Part shown: in pieces, positions 48,348-57,870 of the stretch
Layout of the letters: each line of letters starts with the position of its first letter
Numbering within the stretch: position 1 is the first letter of the stretch
Assembly (NCBI GenBank): GCA_003260075.1
Contig: QLIY01000171.1
Span: 104,892 to 168,891, forward strand
Length of the DNA stretch: 64,000 bases
Reading direction: 5' to 3'
Source: Phallusia mammillata
Lineage: Eukaryota; Chordata; Ascidiacea; Phlebobranchia; Ascidiidae
The notes under the pieces: generated by a model
Databases searched by the model: none
What the model saw: the letters and a program-made list of their open reading frames with translations, nothing else
Told to the model about the DNA's origin: nothing
Position numbers and translations under genes: made by a program

Positions 48348-51300
48348 ATGAAGACAAGAAACACCCCAAAGCGTCTCAGTAAAAAGCGAAGAAAATCAAG
48401 TCTGACTCAGCTCTCATTGCTAGACTCTAATAGCAGTGTAGAAATATTCAGCAATGACATGAAAAGCAAAGCCACAGTGCCACTTGTTAACAGTAAATCT
48501 TCACTTTCCCCAAAACAAGAAAGCAAAACAGTATCAAAAAACAATCTTGCCAGATCTGGGTCACCTTCATTGTTTGAACAGAATGAAAATGATGTAGATT
48601 ACTTTATGGAAACAGGAAGTGATGAAGGAACAAAACATAACAAACTGTGCAATTCCAGTCATGAAATGAGCATACTACAAGACTCTGTGTTTGACAATGT
48701 TGATTTATCATTACTGGAGAAGCAATGTTTTGCTCCTCAAGCTGAAGAACAGGCTACAGTTTTGACACAAGTTGATTCAACTGAAACAAGTAATAACATT
48801 AAAAGCAAACACACAGAAGCATCATCACCTTTTGCCGAAAAACTGTTTGAGAATATGTCGACCTCCACTCCAAAAAATACAAAAGTTATATCAAACTTGT
48901 CAGATCGAATAAGGCAAAAGTTGCAAAACAATGCACAGGTTTCGCCAATGATTAAACCAATAAAAAAACATGACAACCAATTGACGCACAATGAGGAAGA
49001 TTTTTATGGTTTGCCAAAGAGAGTGAAAGAGCTTTTAAAATCTTCAAGGGGAATTGATACATTGTATGATTGGCAACACAAGTGCTTGTCAATGGATGGT
49101 GTAACCTCAGGTCAAAACCTAATTTACTCCTTGCCTACCAGTGGTGGAAAAACTTTAGTGGCTGAAATATTGATAATGCGGACTATATTGTGTAAACATA
49201 AAAATGCAGTTTTGGTCGTTCCATTTGTTGCTATAGCTCAAGAAAAGGTTCAAAGTATTGCATTATTCGCTATGGAGTGTGATTTTCTTGTTGAAGAATA
49301 TGCTGGTAGCAAAGGCAGGTTCCCTCCAAGAAAAAGGCGATCTAAAAATGTGCTTTACATTTGCACTATGGAAAAAGCCAACTCATTGGTAAACTCACTT
49401 ATTGATAAGCAAAGGCTGGAGGAAATAGGTTTGTATGTTGTTGATGAGTTGCATATGCTAGGGGAAGGTGGAAAGCGTGGTGCTACATTGGAATCTATGT
49501 TAACAAAGGTCATACATCAAAATCCTGACAGTCAGATTGTAGGCATGTCTGCTACAATTGGAAATATTGATGAACTGGCATCTTTTCTGAATGCACAGAC
49601 ATTTACTGATGATTTCAGGCCTGTAGAATTATCTGAATATGTTAAAGTCGACAATCATATCTATGAGGTAGATAGCAACAAGTTAAGGGCTGGAGAAGAA
49701 CTGACACATGTCCGCACTATATTTTCGGAGACTAAGGAAACTGAAAAAGCTGATTCTGATCAGTTGTCTACGTTAATAAAAGAAGTTGTGCCTGACCATT
49801 CTTGCCTTGTGTTTTGTCCAACGAAAAAGAATTGTGAGAATGTTGCAGTATTAATTTGTAAGCTATTGCCTAAAACATTTTTTACACACAAAGAAAAGGA
49901 AAAAATGACACTTTTGAATGAAATGTATTTACAATCTGATGGTGTTATATGTCCGATTTTGCAAGGTACTATTCCCTATGGTATTGCCTATCACCACAGT
50001 GGTTTAACATCTGATGAAAGGCAACTAATTGAAAATGCGTACAGAAGTGGTGCGATATCTGTAATTACATGCACATCTACCCTAGCTGCAGGAGTCAACT
50101 TACCAGCTAGAAGGGTCATTATCCGCTCACCATATGTTGGTCGTTCATTTATGACCTGTGCACAATACAAACAAATGATTGGTCGTGCCGGCAGAGCTGG
50201 TATTGACACAAAAGGTGAAAGTTTCTTAATATTTGACAACAGAGACAAAGAAAAGGTGAAACATTTGTTAAGTGGACACATTGAGATGTGTTTAAGCAGC
50301 ATGATGTATGACAATGGCAAAGGTTTCAAAGCACTTCTGCTAAACCTAATTGGTCTTAGAGTGGTTAAAAGCCAGTCTGATGTGTGTGACTATTTTCAAC
50401 ATACACTGTTTTCAAAGCAGGTGTCCACGATAAAACAGGCGTCACCTGGTATGTTGGATGCTATTGGTGAGAAATCAAGCAATGTTATCAGTAGTATTGT
50501 TGACAATTCATTGAAGGAACTACTGGAACTGAACCTTGTGTCCCAAACAGATGATGGTGCTTTAGAGATATCCACTATAGGTTGTGCTGTGCATAAAGGT
50601 TCCGTGGATATTAACATAAGTGAGTTACTATTTCATGACTTGGAACATGGGCTGCATGGCTTAGTCTTGGAGAATTATTTCCATTTATTATACCTCGTGA
50701 CCCCTTATGAAGCAGCACACTCTGTTGAGCCTAACTGGCTGATGTACTTAAATGAAATGAATAATTTTTCCCCTGGTGATGTCAAAGCAGCGTCTGCTGT
50801 GGGGATTTCTGAACATTATATTGCACTTAAAGCATCAGGCAGAAATTTGAGAAAGACCAAAGTTAATGAACTGGTGTTTAGACGGTTTTATGTTACAATC
50901 ATGCTGTACCAGCTGTACAAAGGTCGCTCGATATGGGATGTTGCCTCACAGTTTAATCAGCCAAGAGGTTTTCTTCAAAACTTGTTATCAAGCACAGTTG
51001 CTTTTGCCTCAAGCACTTTGCATTTTACTGAAGAAGTAGAAAAGTTTTGGCCATATACAGCACTTTTTGAAAGAGTAATGAAATCCTTGCAGTTTAGTAC
51101 TTCACCAGAACTGACAATGTTGATGGAAATTCCTGGTGTGAAGCTTGCTAGAGCTAAGCAATTGCACAAACTAGGATATCACAATCTTCACAAACTTGCC
51201 ACAGCATCACCAGATATTTTGGTACGTGACATACAGTACATGTCATTCAAGCAGGCCCAGCAGATTATTGCAGCGGCCACAGTTCAGAGAAATGAGAAAA

Positions 51301-51350
51301 TCAATACACTTGAGGAGGAAATTCAGGATCTACAATCAGCCACAAAGTAG
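48348..51350 (+). CDS. HELQ: HELQ, 3'-5' superfamily 2 DNA helicase
   Basis: An uninterrupted 1000-codon exon. A disordered Ser/Lys-rich N terminus (about 1-230) precedes the helicase core. Motif I is LPTSGGKT (about 263-270), motif II DELH (about 365), motif III SAT (about 400), motif V TSTLAAGVNLPARRV and motif VI QMIGRAGRAG (about 609-618). A winged-helix and ratchet region follows, then a helix-hairpin-helix (IPGVKLARAKQL, about 928-940) and a coiled tail. The length compares with about 1100 in human HELQ. No polymerase domain follows, so it is HELQ rather than POLQ. The family acts in replication-coupled repair and crosslink tolerance with RAD51 paralogues. It is unusual that no intron interrupts it, while most neighbours are intron-rich. 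The start has the context TTAAAATGAAG. Confidence 0.93.
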   Translation: MKTRNTPKRLSKKRRKSSLTQLSLLDSNSSVEIFSNDMKSKATVPLVNSKSSLSPKQESKTVSKNNLARSGSPSLFEQNENDVDYFMETGSDEGTKHNKLCNSSHEMSILQDSVFDNVDLSLLEKQCFAPQAEEQATVLTQVDSTETSNNIKSKHTEASSPFAEKLFENMSTSTPKNTKVISNLSDRIRQKLQNNAQVSPMIKPIKKHDNQLTHNEEDFYGLPKRVKELLKSSRGIDTLYDWQHKCLSMDGVTSGQNLIYSLPTSGGKTLVAEILIMRTILCKHKNAVLVVPFVAIAQEKVQSIALFAMECDFLVEEYAGSKGRFPPRKRRSKNVLYICTMEKANSLVNSLIDKQRLEEIGLYVVDELHMLGEGGKRGATLESMLTKVIHQNPDSQIVGMSATIGNIDELASFLNAQTFTDDFRPVELSEYVKVDNHIYEVDSNKLRAGEELTHVRTIFSETKETEKADSDQLSTLIKEVVPDHSCLVFCPTKKNCENVAVLICKLLPKTFFTHKEKEKMTLLNEMYLQSDGVICPILQGTIPYGIAYHHSGLTSDERQLIENAYRSGAISVITCTSTLAAGVNLPARRVIIRSPYVGRSFMTCAQYKQMIGRAGRAGIDTKGESFLIFDNRDKEKVKHLLSGHIEMCLSSMMYDNGKGFKALLLNLIGLRVVKSQSDVCDYFQHTLFSKQVSTIKQASPGMLDAIGEKSSNVISSIVDNSLKELLELNLVSQTDDGALEISTIGCAVHKGSVDINISELLFHDLEHGLHGLVLENYFHLLYLVTPYEAAHSVEPNWLMYLNEMNNFSPGDVKAASAVGISEHYIALKASGRNLRKTKVNELVFRRFYVTIMLYQLYKGRSIWDVASQFNQPRGFLQNLLSSTVAFASSTLHFTEEVEKFWPYTALFERVMKSLQFSTSPELTMLMEIPGVKLARAKQLHKLGYHNLHKLATASPDILVRDIQYMSFKQAQQIIAAATVQRNEKINTLEEEIQDLQSATK

Positions 51351-51648
51351 CAAGTTTTAGTACACTTTTCAATGTTTGCTTTTTGTACACTATGTGTTTA
51401 GCACTGTGAGTGACAAGAGTTTATTGCATTTCACCGATTTTGCCCATTTACATTTAATTTTACACAATCATATTTGTGTTTTTTTTAATTGCACAATATA
51501 TGCTGCCAATATTGAAATGCATTCACTTTTCTAATATTTGACACTTCACAGGTGTTGGCACTAATTTTACAAGTAAATTATCCTGTTTTATAACAAAAAA
51601 ATACTTGGGCATTGGCTTAAAATATACTGAATATTGATTTCTGTTGCT

Positions 51649-54600
51649 ATGTCACAATTTCAATCAGGATTTCCCAAACCGCCTGATCTACGATTGGATG
51701 AACCTTTACCGCCAGGTGTGTATTGATGTAAAGGTAGATATTGTATATAAAACAATGAATCCTGTGGAAAATCAATAAGGTTTCCTACTAAATTAAATGT
51801 TAGCCCTAGGTATTCTAAAATACATGTGAAACTAACCTGCTTATAATTACTGAGGAATCTTACATGTATTATATTTGTAATACTTAATGCATACAGTTGC
51901 ATCAATATGATTTGCTATGCTTGCTGTTAGGGAGTCATATATCTCATAAAGCCTTTGGAACAACTGACTTAATGTTTTTCATAAATCTAAATAATTTTTT
52001 TTGACACAAATGTAAGCTGCTGTTTTTATGGATTGGTATGTTCATAGCAAATTAATAAAACTGCAGGTTGGGAGATGCGAATAGATGACAATTCTAAATG
52101 GCCATTCTTTATTGACCACAACTCGAGGACAACAACCTGGACTGACCCAAGGCCTCCTAAGGTAAGTCTGTTTTTGTGTAAATCTAAGGTAAGTCTGTTT
52201 TTGTGTAAAAGAATTGCATTTATAATGTAGAAAGTGGTTAGTTTCTTGGACACTTATTGCACAGTTTTAGAAATGAACAAAAAATTACGATCTTTTCATT
52301 TTTTAATGCGAAGTAACAGTAGACAGAAACCAGCATCATAAATGCAATTTTTAGCAAGACAGGTAATAACAGATCCACCAGAAGATAAAAATTTTAATAA
52401 TGTAGCTTTCCAGAAAACGAAATGTAATAATAATGTGTTGTCTGATTTAGCCAGTTTATTAAAAGAAAATTATCTATCCGCTAAATACAAAAGGAAAAAT
52501 TTTGAGGCCCGATCGGTACAAAAGAGCCACTATTTTCAAACACCAGTCATTGCAAGCCAAAAAATGCGATTAACGAACGTCGAATATGCTCAAACAGTCG
52601 CCGCAGTTCTCGAATAATCTCGGCTCGTCTGGTCCGCTGTGACGTCACAACGAGCGTGCTATAAAAACAGCCTACAGTCGCAGAGTGTTATTTGTTCGAC
52701 GAGTCCTTAAGAACGCTTAGCGATTATTGAATAGCGAATTTTCGCCTAAACTAAGTTCAAGAGAGCGGTTGTTAGCTATGTTCGTTGATGTTATGAAGAG
52801 GCAACAAGCGCCAAGCCCAGTGTTAACAGTTCCAATGGATAAAGAAAGGAATATGGTACGGTGAACAGTTTTGTTTATAATTTGACAATAAATGCATTTG
52901 AATTTTAGTGTTTTAGACTATGTTAGACTGTAGTAGCATTTTGTTTCTCAAATACAAAATGCGAGTTATAATGTACAGGTTTAGGCAAGCTTAACCATCA
53001 AACGTTGCAGTCAACTTTTATAGACTCCAAAAGTATTAGTAAACGGGTTTTTCGAATTTATCACAACCACTTTAGGCGTATCAAAATTCGGCTAGCGATT
53101 GAGGATTACTTTAAAATTGAGTGTAACCGCTTTGGTATTTTAGTCGAAAGAGTGTTAGAAATGTTCAGGGGGGGGGGGTTTATTACAACCACTTTAGGCG
53201 TATCAAAATTAGGCTAGCGATTGAGGATTACTTTAAAATAGATGTGTAACCGCTTTGGTATTTTAGTCGAAAGAGTGTTAGAAATGTTCAGATCACTGTG
53301 GCCCTAAATTGCCAGGTGATAATCGAATCTGTCATTATTGTTAATTTTGCATGTCCCTATGTGTGTTAAAACTTAGGTTTATTGCCCAGCATGCACACAA
53401 CATTTTTACACTGGAAAACTTTTAATAAATTTTTGCTTTCGTGTGGCAAATACGCAATACGTTTAGTTGGCAAAGGCAAACGATTTTATTAGTTTAACGA
53501 ACTTGACCCTATATTCCCTTGTGTACAGAACACAGCAAAGCAATCTCGTACGATACCAGTTCAGCACGAGCGGGTGCCACCATCTCAGCAGCAATGGCAA
53601 CAACAACGACAACATAATCCACGAAATATGCCACAACCACAGCCACAGTATCAACATGCAAGGATGCAGCAGCCCGGATTTTATCCTCACCAATCAGGGC
53701 AATATCAATACCAACAACAGCAACAACAGCCATCGCACCAGCAATTTTCCTCATCAGACCAAAGACCTGCGCAAGTACGTTCTCCAAATAGTTGTATTTC
53801 TATACCAGTGCAACATGTAGGGCTTGAGCCTGAGAAGTTTGTTTGTCCTGATGTTTGCGAACCGCAACCTGTTACAGTGATGATTGAACAGCCCACACGT
53901 AGGCAAACCCCGGTCTCTAGTACCACGGCAGATTGTGTTACCCCTTCTTCAATACCCCATGCGCCCCCTGCCANTTCCTCATCAGACCAAAGACCTGCGC
54001 AAGTACGTTCTCCAAATAGTTGTATTTCTATACCAGTGCAACATGTAGGGCTTGAGCCTGAGAAGTTTGTTTGTCCTGATGTTTGCGAACCGCAACCTGT
54101 TACAGTGATGATTGAACAGCCCACACGTAGGCAAACCCCGGTCTCTAGTACCACGGCAGATTGTGTTACCCCTTCTTCAATACCCCATGCGTCTCCTGCC
54201 ATACCCCTTCCGTTTTTACCCGATTCTCCCAGCGATCAGTCTTTAGAAGGCGAACTTAGTATTACTGCGCAAAGTCCAGGCGATCCCGTGCCGTTTGATC
54301 GCATTACTACACCTTCGCCGGAAAAATCTAGTCACGGTGCTTCCTTGAACGAAACTCCTGAAGACAACACATCTGTAGATGGTCCAGATGCACCCCCTGA
54401 TTTTATTGAAGATGGGACTGGCATAGTTGAGACTGAGCTTTCGCCAGTGGAGTTAAAAACGTCAACGGAACCATCAAATATTGAGGTTCAGCAGGCTTGG
54501 ATTGGCTTGGGACTTGCGTGTGGTTTCACTGTCATTTGCCTGTTGTTTATAACTGCTATGCATGTCACTGCCTTTGCGTCAACAGGATTTACCCAAACCA

Positions 54601-55697
54601 TCGTTTTCAGCAGCAAACTTCCTTTTGTATCCCATTTAAGCATGTAATAGAAACACTCGATTTATGCAAACGAAGCAGAACCAACCTATATGGCCTCTTA
54701 ATGTCATTACCTTTACCAAATCATATTGAATTTAATGATCCACGTCAAAAGCGTCATTGTCGCCGCGCAATTATGACTTCACAGTCACTGAGCATGTCTC
54801 CTGTCCCATGGGCTTTCATCGCCATTTCACGTCCGTCCTATGCAGGCTTTAAGTCACTGACAGCTGTTTTACGCTGGTTTGAGCGCTGACCCTTTTTGTC
54901 TCGTGCATGTAATACACCTTGTTATGATGTGACGTCACGTACCGTCACATTGCCCTCGTAACCCCACCTAGTTGCGTGCTGATTGCATACATTGACCAAA
55001 CGGTTATGGTGTGACTGTTTGTTTTGTTGTTTTAAGTCATTTTACATTTCTGTGTGTAACTGCATTGAGACATGGGTATTAATAGATGTTGCTCGTTTTT
55101 TACATTATCATTTCTTTTATATAGAGCCAGCAACCGAAGGAAAGAGTTGTTCCCATTCAAGTGATTCACCAATCGCCGGGTCAACCTATACCATCAGCAG
55201 GAAAAACCGTATCGTCTTCCAAATCCACTAAATCGCCGTCACAAAACGGGAAAACGAAACAAGTATCAAGCGATTCTATGCCACCAGTACCGAACCGACA
55301 AACCAAACCCGAGGAAAAGGTCGCCCAACCAGCTCCAGAAGAAGACCATCGTGTTGCAGCGGCAAAAAAGAAAATCGAATCTGTATTGGAGGACTTGGAT
55401 ACTATTGAGAAAGAGGTGGATCTATTCAACGGACATAAGGGAGAGAAAACATATCTTAAACTGGAGGAGATGCTTACAAGAAAATTGATCCAACTTGATG
55501 GTGTAAGTGCTAGTGGTGCTCCTGGAGAAGACGACGTCAGAAGCAGGAGGAAGGCAGCAGTTAGGAGAATTCAACAAACTCTAGATATTCTTGAACTGAA
55601 AGGAATGAGCGAAGTTGAAGAACCAAAAAACAATGCCACTGCCAGCGGCCAGGAATCAACAGAATCTGTCAGCGAACAAACCCCTAGCAACATGTGA
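51649..55697 (+). CDS. BAG3: BAG3 co-chaperone homologue
   Basis: Exons: 51649-51715, 52067-52161 (WW domain, [20 protein letters not shown] then [11 protein letters not shown]), 53529 to about 54446, and about 55126-55697. The third exon holds Gln/Pro-rich sequence and two IPV motifs (RTIPVQH, ISIPVQH), which in vertebrate BAG3 bind small heat-shock proteins such as HSPB8. The last exon begins with VPIQVIHQ, equivalent to human PIQVIRK, and carries a complete BAG domain (from about [17 protein letters not shown] to [11 protein letters not shown]) that binds the HSP70 nucleotide-binding domain. The donor of exon 3 is uncertain: CCA|GTGGAG at 54446 fits the phase, and the open frame beyond it runs to 54647 with a hydrophobic stretch. 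A contig join (N at 53974) duplicates about 227 bp in exon 3 in frame. The likely role is chaperone-assisted selective autophagy. Confidence 0.88.
52189..52215 (+). repeat. Duplicated 5' splice site in BAG3
   Basis: A 27-bp unit starting at the WW exon donor (GTAAGTCTGTTTTTGTG) is repeated in tandem, so AAG|GTAAGT occurs at 52161/52162 and again at 52188/52189. Use of the second site adds nine codons with no stop. Confidence 0.75.
52607..52667 (+). promoter_or_regulatory. Internal BAG3 promoter with heat-shock element
   Basis: TTCTCGAA (52607-52614) is an inverted pair of heat-shock-element units, the third unit being imperfect. TGACGTCA (52640-52647) is a perfect CRE palindrome. TATAAAAA (52660-52667) is a strong TATA box. 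Together they lie about 110 bp upstream of an ATG whose exon splices in frame to BAG3 exon 3. Vertebrate BAG3 is known to be HSF1-induced. Activity here is inferred from motifs only. Confidence 0.65.
52778..52855 (+). CDS. Alternative first exon of BAG3 (no WW domain)
   Basis: It encodes 26 residues ([18 protein letters not shown] then PMDKERNM) and ends in phase 0 with a GTACGG donor. This matches the phase 0 acceptor of the exon at 53529. A transcript from the promoter at 52607-52667 would give BAG3 with IPV motifs and BAG domain but no WW domain. Confidence 0.6.
53005..53292. repeat. Duplicated intron segment with G-run join
   Basis: About 110 bp (ACAACCACTTTAGGCGTATC onward) lie on each side of an 11-G run at 53168-53178, with small differences. 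A haplotype join within the BAG3 intron. Confidence 0.8.
53747..54201. repeat. Duplicated BAG3 exon segment at single N
   Basis: About 227 bp of exon 3 are present twice, before and after the N at 53974, differing at about two bases near the end. The period is 228, so the frame survives, but one IPV-containing copy (ISIPVQH) is probably not real. Confidence 0.85.
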
Positions 55698-56254
55698 CGT
55701 AACGCCTTTTATGACGTCATAGAGTAATTAAATTTGAGGCACTTGTTATGCGCGTTTCCTGCCGCTGTCAACGCGTATTTTATTTTCTATGTTCTTTAGC
55801 AAAGTCTCGCCCAGCGAAGTTGATGAAATATTTTTTGCGCTGTTGCTGTTCTTGAGTTGTTGCCAATGTTGAACACCACATAAGCACTAAAAACACAAAA
55901 TTAATCACTGGCATAACAGTATAGTCAATCATTGAACCTAACAGGCAAAGGTTTGCTTCCATACATCTCAGTTGCAAGGTTCTGCCTAAATTTAACCAGT
56001 GTTGGATTTTGGTTACATTCAGCATTCATGTTTAAATTCTCGTTTTATTTGTAATCTACACGCTTCTAAACTGTTCTTTATGTTTGTTGCAAATTATCTG
56101 TCGACATAGGTTTCTTCGTGAAAGTTCACTGTTGATATGTTACGTTACGGTGCAAATATATTATTTCTTTGAGCATGTCAAAATATTGTTTTTTACTCGA
56201 AATTTGAGAGGACTGTCTCAACTGCCAACAGAATCAGTCAGTAAATTAGAAAGT
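55698..56254. other. 3' flank of BAG3, no other gene seen
   Basis: The 3' untranslated and intergenic sequence after the BAG3 stop codon. No supported reading frame or RNA. Confidence 0.4.
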
Positions 56255-56295
56255 AGGAATATATATTTCGCCTAATAATGGCATCATCAGTTCCT
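56255..56295 (-). ncRNA. Minimal hammerhead-ribozyme-like motif
   Basis: On the minus strand 41 nt fit a type I hammerhead. Stem I is AGGAA paired with UUCCU, followed by core CUGAUGA, stem II GCC/GGC with an AUUAUUA loop, then GAAA. Helix III is a minimal palindromic AUAUAU with an AUA cleavage triplet. Minimal, palindromic helix III is the hallmark of hammerheads in Penelope-like elements that act as dimers. One extra U at the base of stem II departs from consensus. It is followed by about 350 bp of repeat-like sequence of unknown class. Confidence 0.5.
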
Positions 56296-57162
56296 GAAAA
56301 ACGCAATAGATCAACACCAAAATATCAAGAATGTAAAACAAACACAATGTTCTAAGCAACTCAACAACGCGAGTGTCGCCAAACACAAAATCGTTAAAAA
56401 CCTTGCAAACCCAGCAACGCCTGGAAAGCCTAAAGGTAACACCTGTGAAAAGCTGGCAAGACCTACACCGTGGACAAAAGTAAAGAGAAAAAGGGGGGTG
56501 GCAAAAAGAAACCAAGGCGCTCGCAACTAAAAGCCGATAAAACGATAAAAAAGATAAAATGAAGATAAAATTAAAAATTAAACTGCCGTAAACCGTACCC
56601 AAAGGCCGTGCAATAACTGACCACAGACACACACAAGTATGAAACACGATATTGTTTTTTAGTGTTTCCTCACGGAAAAATCGCAGCTAACGGCACTTCC
56701 ACGAAGTTAGCTTTGTACAGTCTCTTTGTAATCTGCGATGTAATATGCTTTACATCAGTTTGGGTCAAAGGATTTAGGTTTAGGTGTCAAATATGATGTA
56801 ACTTTTGCAAAAGTGATTTTTTGGTTTGGACAGTTGAAAACAATATAATCCACATATAATAGGGTGTGAAGTATATTCGCCAGGTTGTAAAAGCAATTAT
56901 TTGTTACCATGGCATTAACAGATGAAAAGGAGCACAAAATCAAACCATAAAAAAGTAAATTAAAAAAAGAAATGATGTATATGACAATGTATACGTAGAA
57001 TGCAGATTGACGTGTATTAAAATCAAAAGTCATGTTTCTCTTTTTTGGCTCAAGGCCCAGCATATGAAATAATACAGAAATAAAAAACGTTTTTGGTCAC
57101 ATGAAGCGGTTTTCGACTCAAGAAAACCTTTCATAGCTCAATAACGATCCATCACTTTTACA

Positions 57163-57870
57163 TCAAAGCTTGGGAATAAATCTACACAAACGTTTAACAA
57201 ACACACACAAAAATGCTTGGGATTTGACAACAGGTTTTCCACATCTCTGGTTGACCTTGCTCATTTCTGCAAATTTTGGCAACTGTTCACTTCTTTGCAA
57301 AGTATAACCGGAGGTTTCCAGCAAGCTAGTCAAATGTCTTGAGGTACTTAAGGCTAAAACAGTGTCGTAGTCTTGATAACGCGCCCATACTTCATTGTTA
57401 TACAACAAAGAACGGGCTAAACCCTGTCTCACAAAGTGTTCGTCGGTATACAGCGCCTTTAAACACACATACCGGTTAGTCCTTACGTCCTGCAACGTTT
57501 CCTTCGCTACTTGCCCTGTAAATTCCAGAATCGCATCGAGGGGATTTCCCAGATTGTCAGGTTTTAATTTTGCATATTCCAACAGCAGGGAAGTATTTGG
57601 AGCGCGACAGTCGTGAGCTGAGCGAATGAGCATTGAAGCAATTCGCTTTGAACCAATTTCTTCATAGACAAATGCGCCGTTTTTCTTCAACGCTCCGCCA
57701 AGTCTGAAATTTTCCCATTTTGTGCATTTATCGATGCTTGACTGAGCTGTTTCATACAATGGGTCAACTGTGACGTTGTAGTTGACGATTCGGTTCAGAA
57801 AAGGCATCGCGCCATTATGTTGGGCGGATATACGTTGTAGCAGTAAACGTGCGTCACAATTCGGTGTCAT
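57163..57870 (-). CDS. GNAT-fold N-acetyltransferase-like protein
   Basis: A single exon of 235 residues with no intron signal. The C-terminal two thirds resemble the GNAT fold. Strand YVCLKALYT (about 134-142) is followed by the acetyl-CoA loop region VRQGLARSLL (about 147-156), where Gln-x-x-Gly-x-Ala replaces the usual Arg/Gln-x-x-Gly-x-Gly/Ala. Then comes a helix and LSTSRHLTSLLETSGY, the usual region where a residue near the Ser/Gly pair approaches the substrate. The similarity is by eye and the substrate is unknown. The C-terminal extension is rich in Lys, Cys and Phe. It lies 2 kb from a second GNAT gene on the same strand. Confidence 0.6.
   Translation of the reverse strand: MTPNCDARLLLQRISAQHNGAMPFLNRIVNYNVTVDPLYETAQSSIDKCTKWENFRLGGALKKNGAFVYEEIGSKRIASMLIRSAHDCRAPNTSLLLEYAKLKPDNLGNPLDAILEFTGQVAKETLQDVRTNRYVCLKALYTDEHFVRQGLARSLLYNNEVWARYQDYDTVLALSTSRHLTSLLETSGYTLQRSEQLPKFAEMSKVNQRCGKPVVKSQAFLCVFVKRLCRFIPKL

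Noticed and set aside
53463..54202. Minus-strand frames opposite BAG3 exon 3
   Set aside because: Shadows of the Gln/Pro-rich coding strand; no independent support.
56246..56647. Minus-strand 133-codon hydrophobic frame
   Set aside because: It overlaps the hammerhead-like repeat and has no protein-like features; more likely a non-coding repeat.
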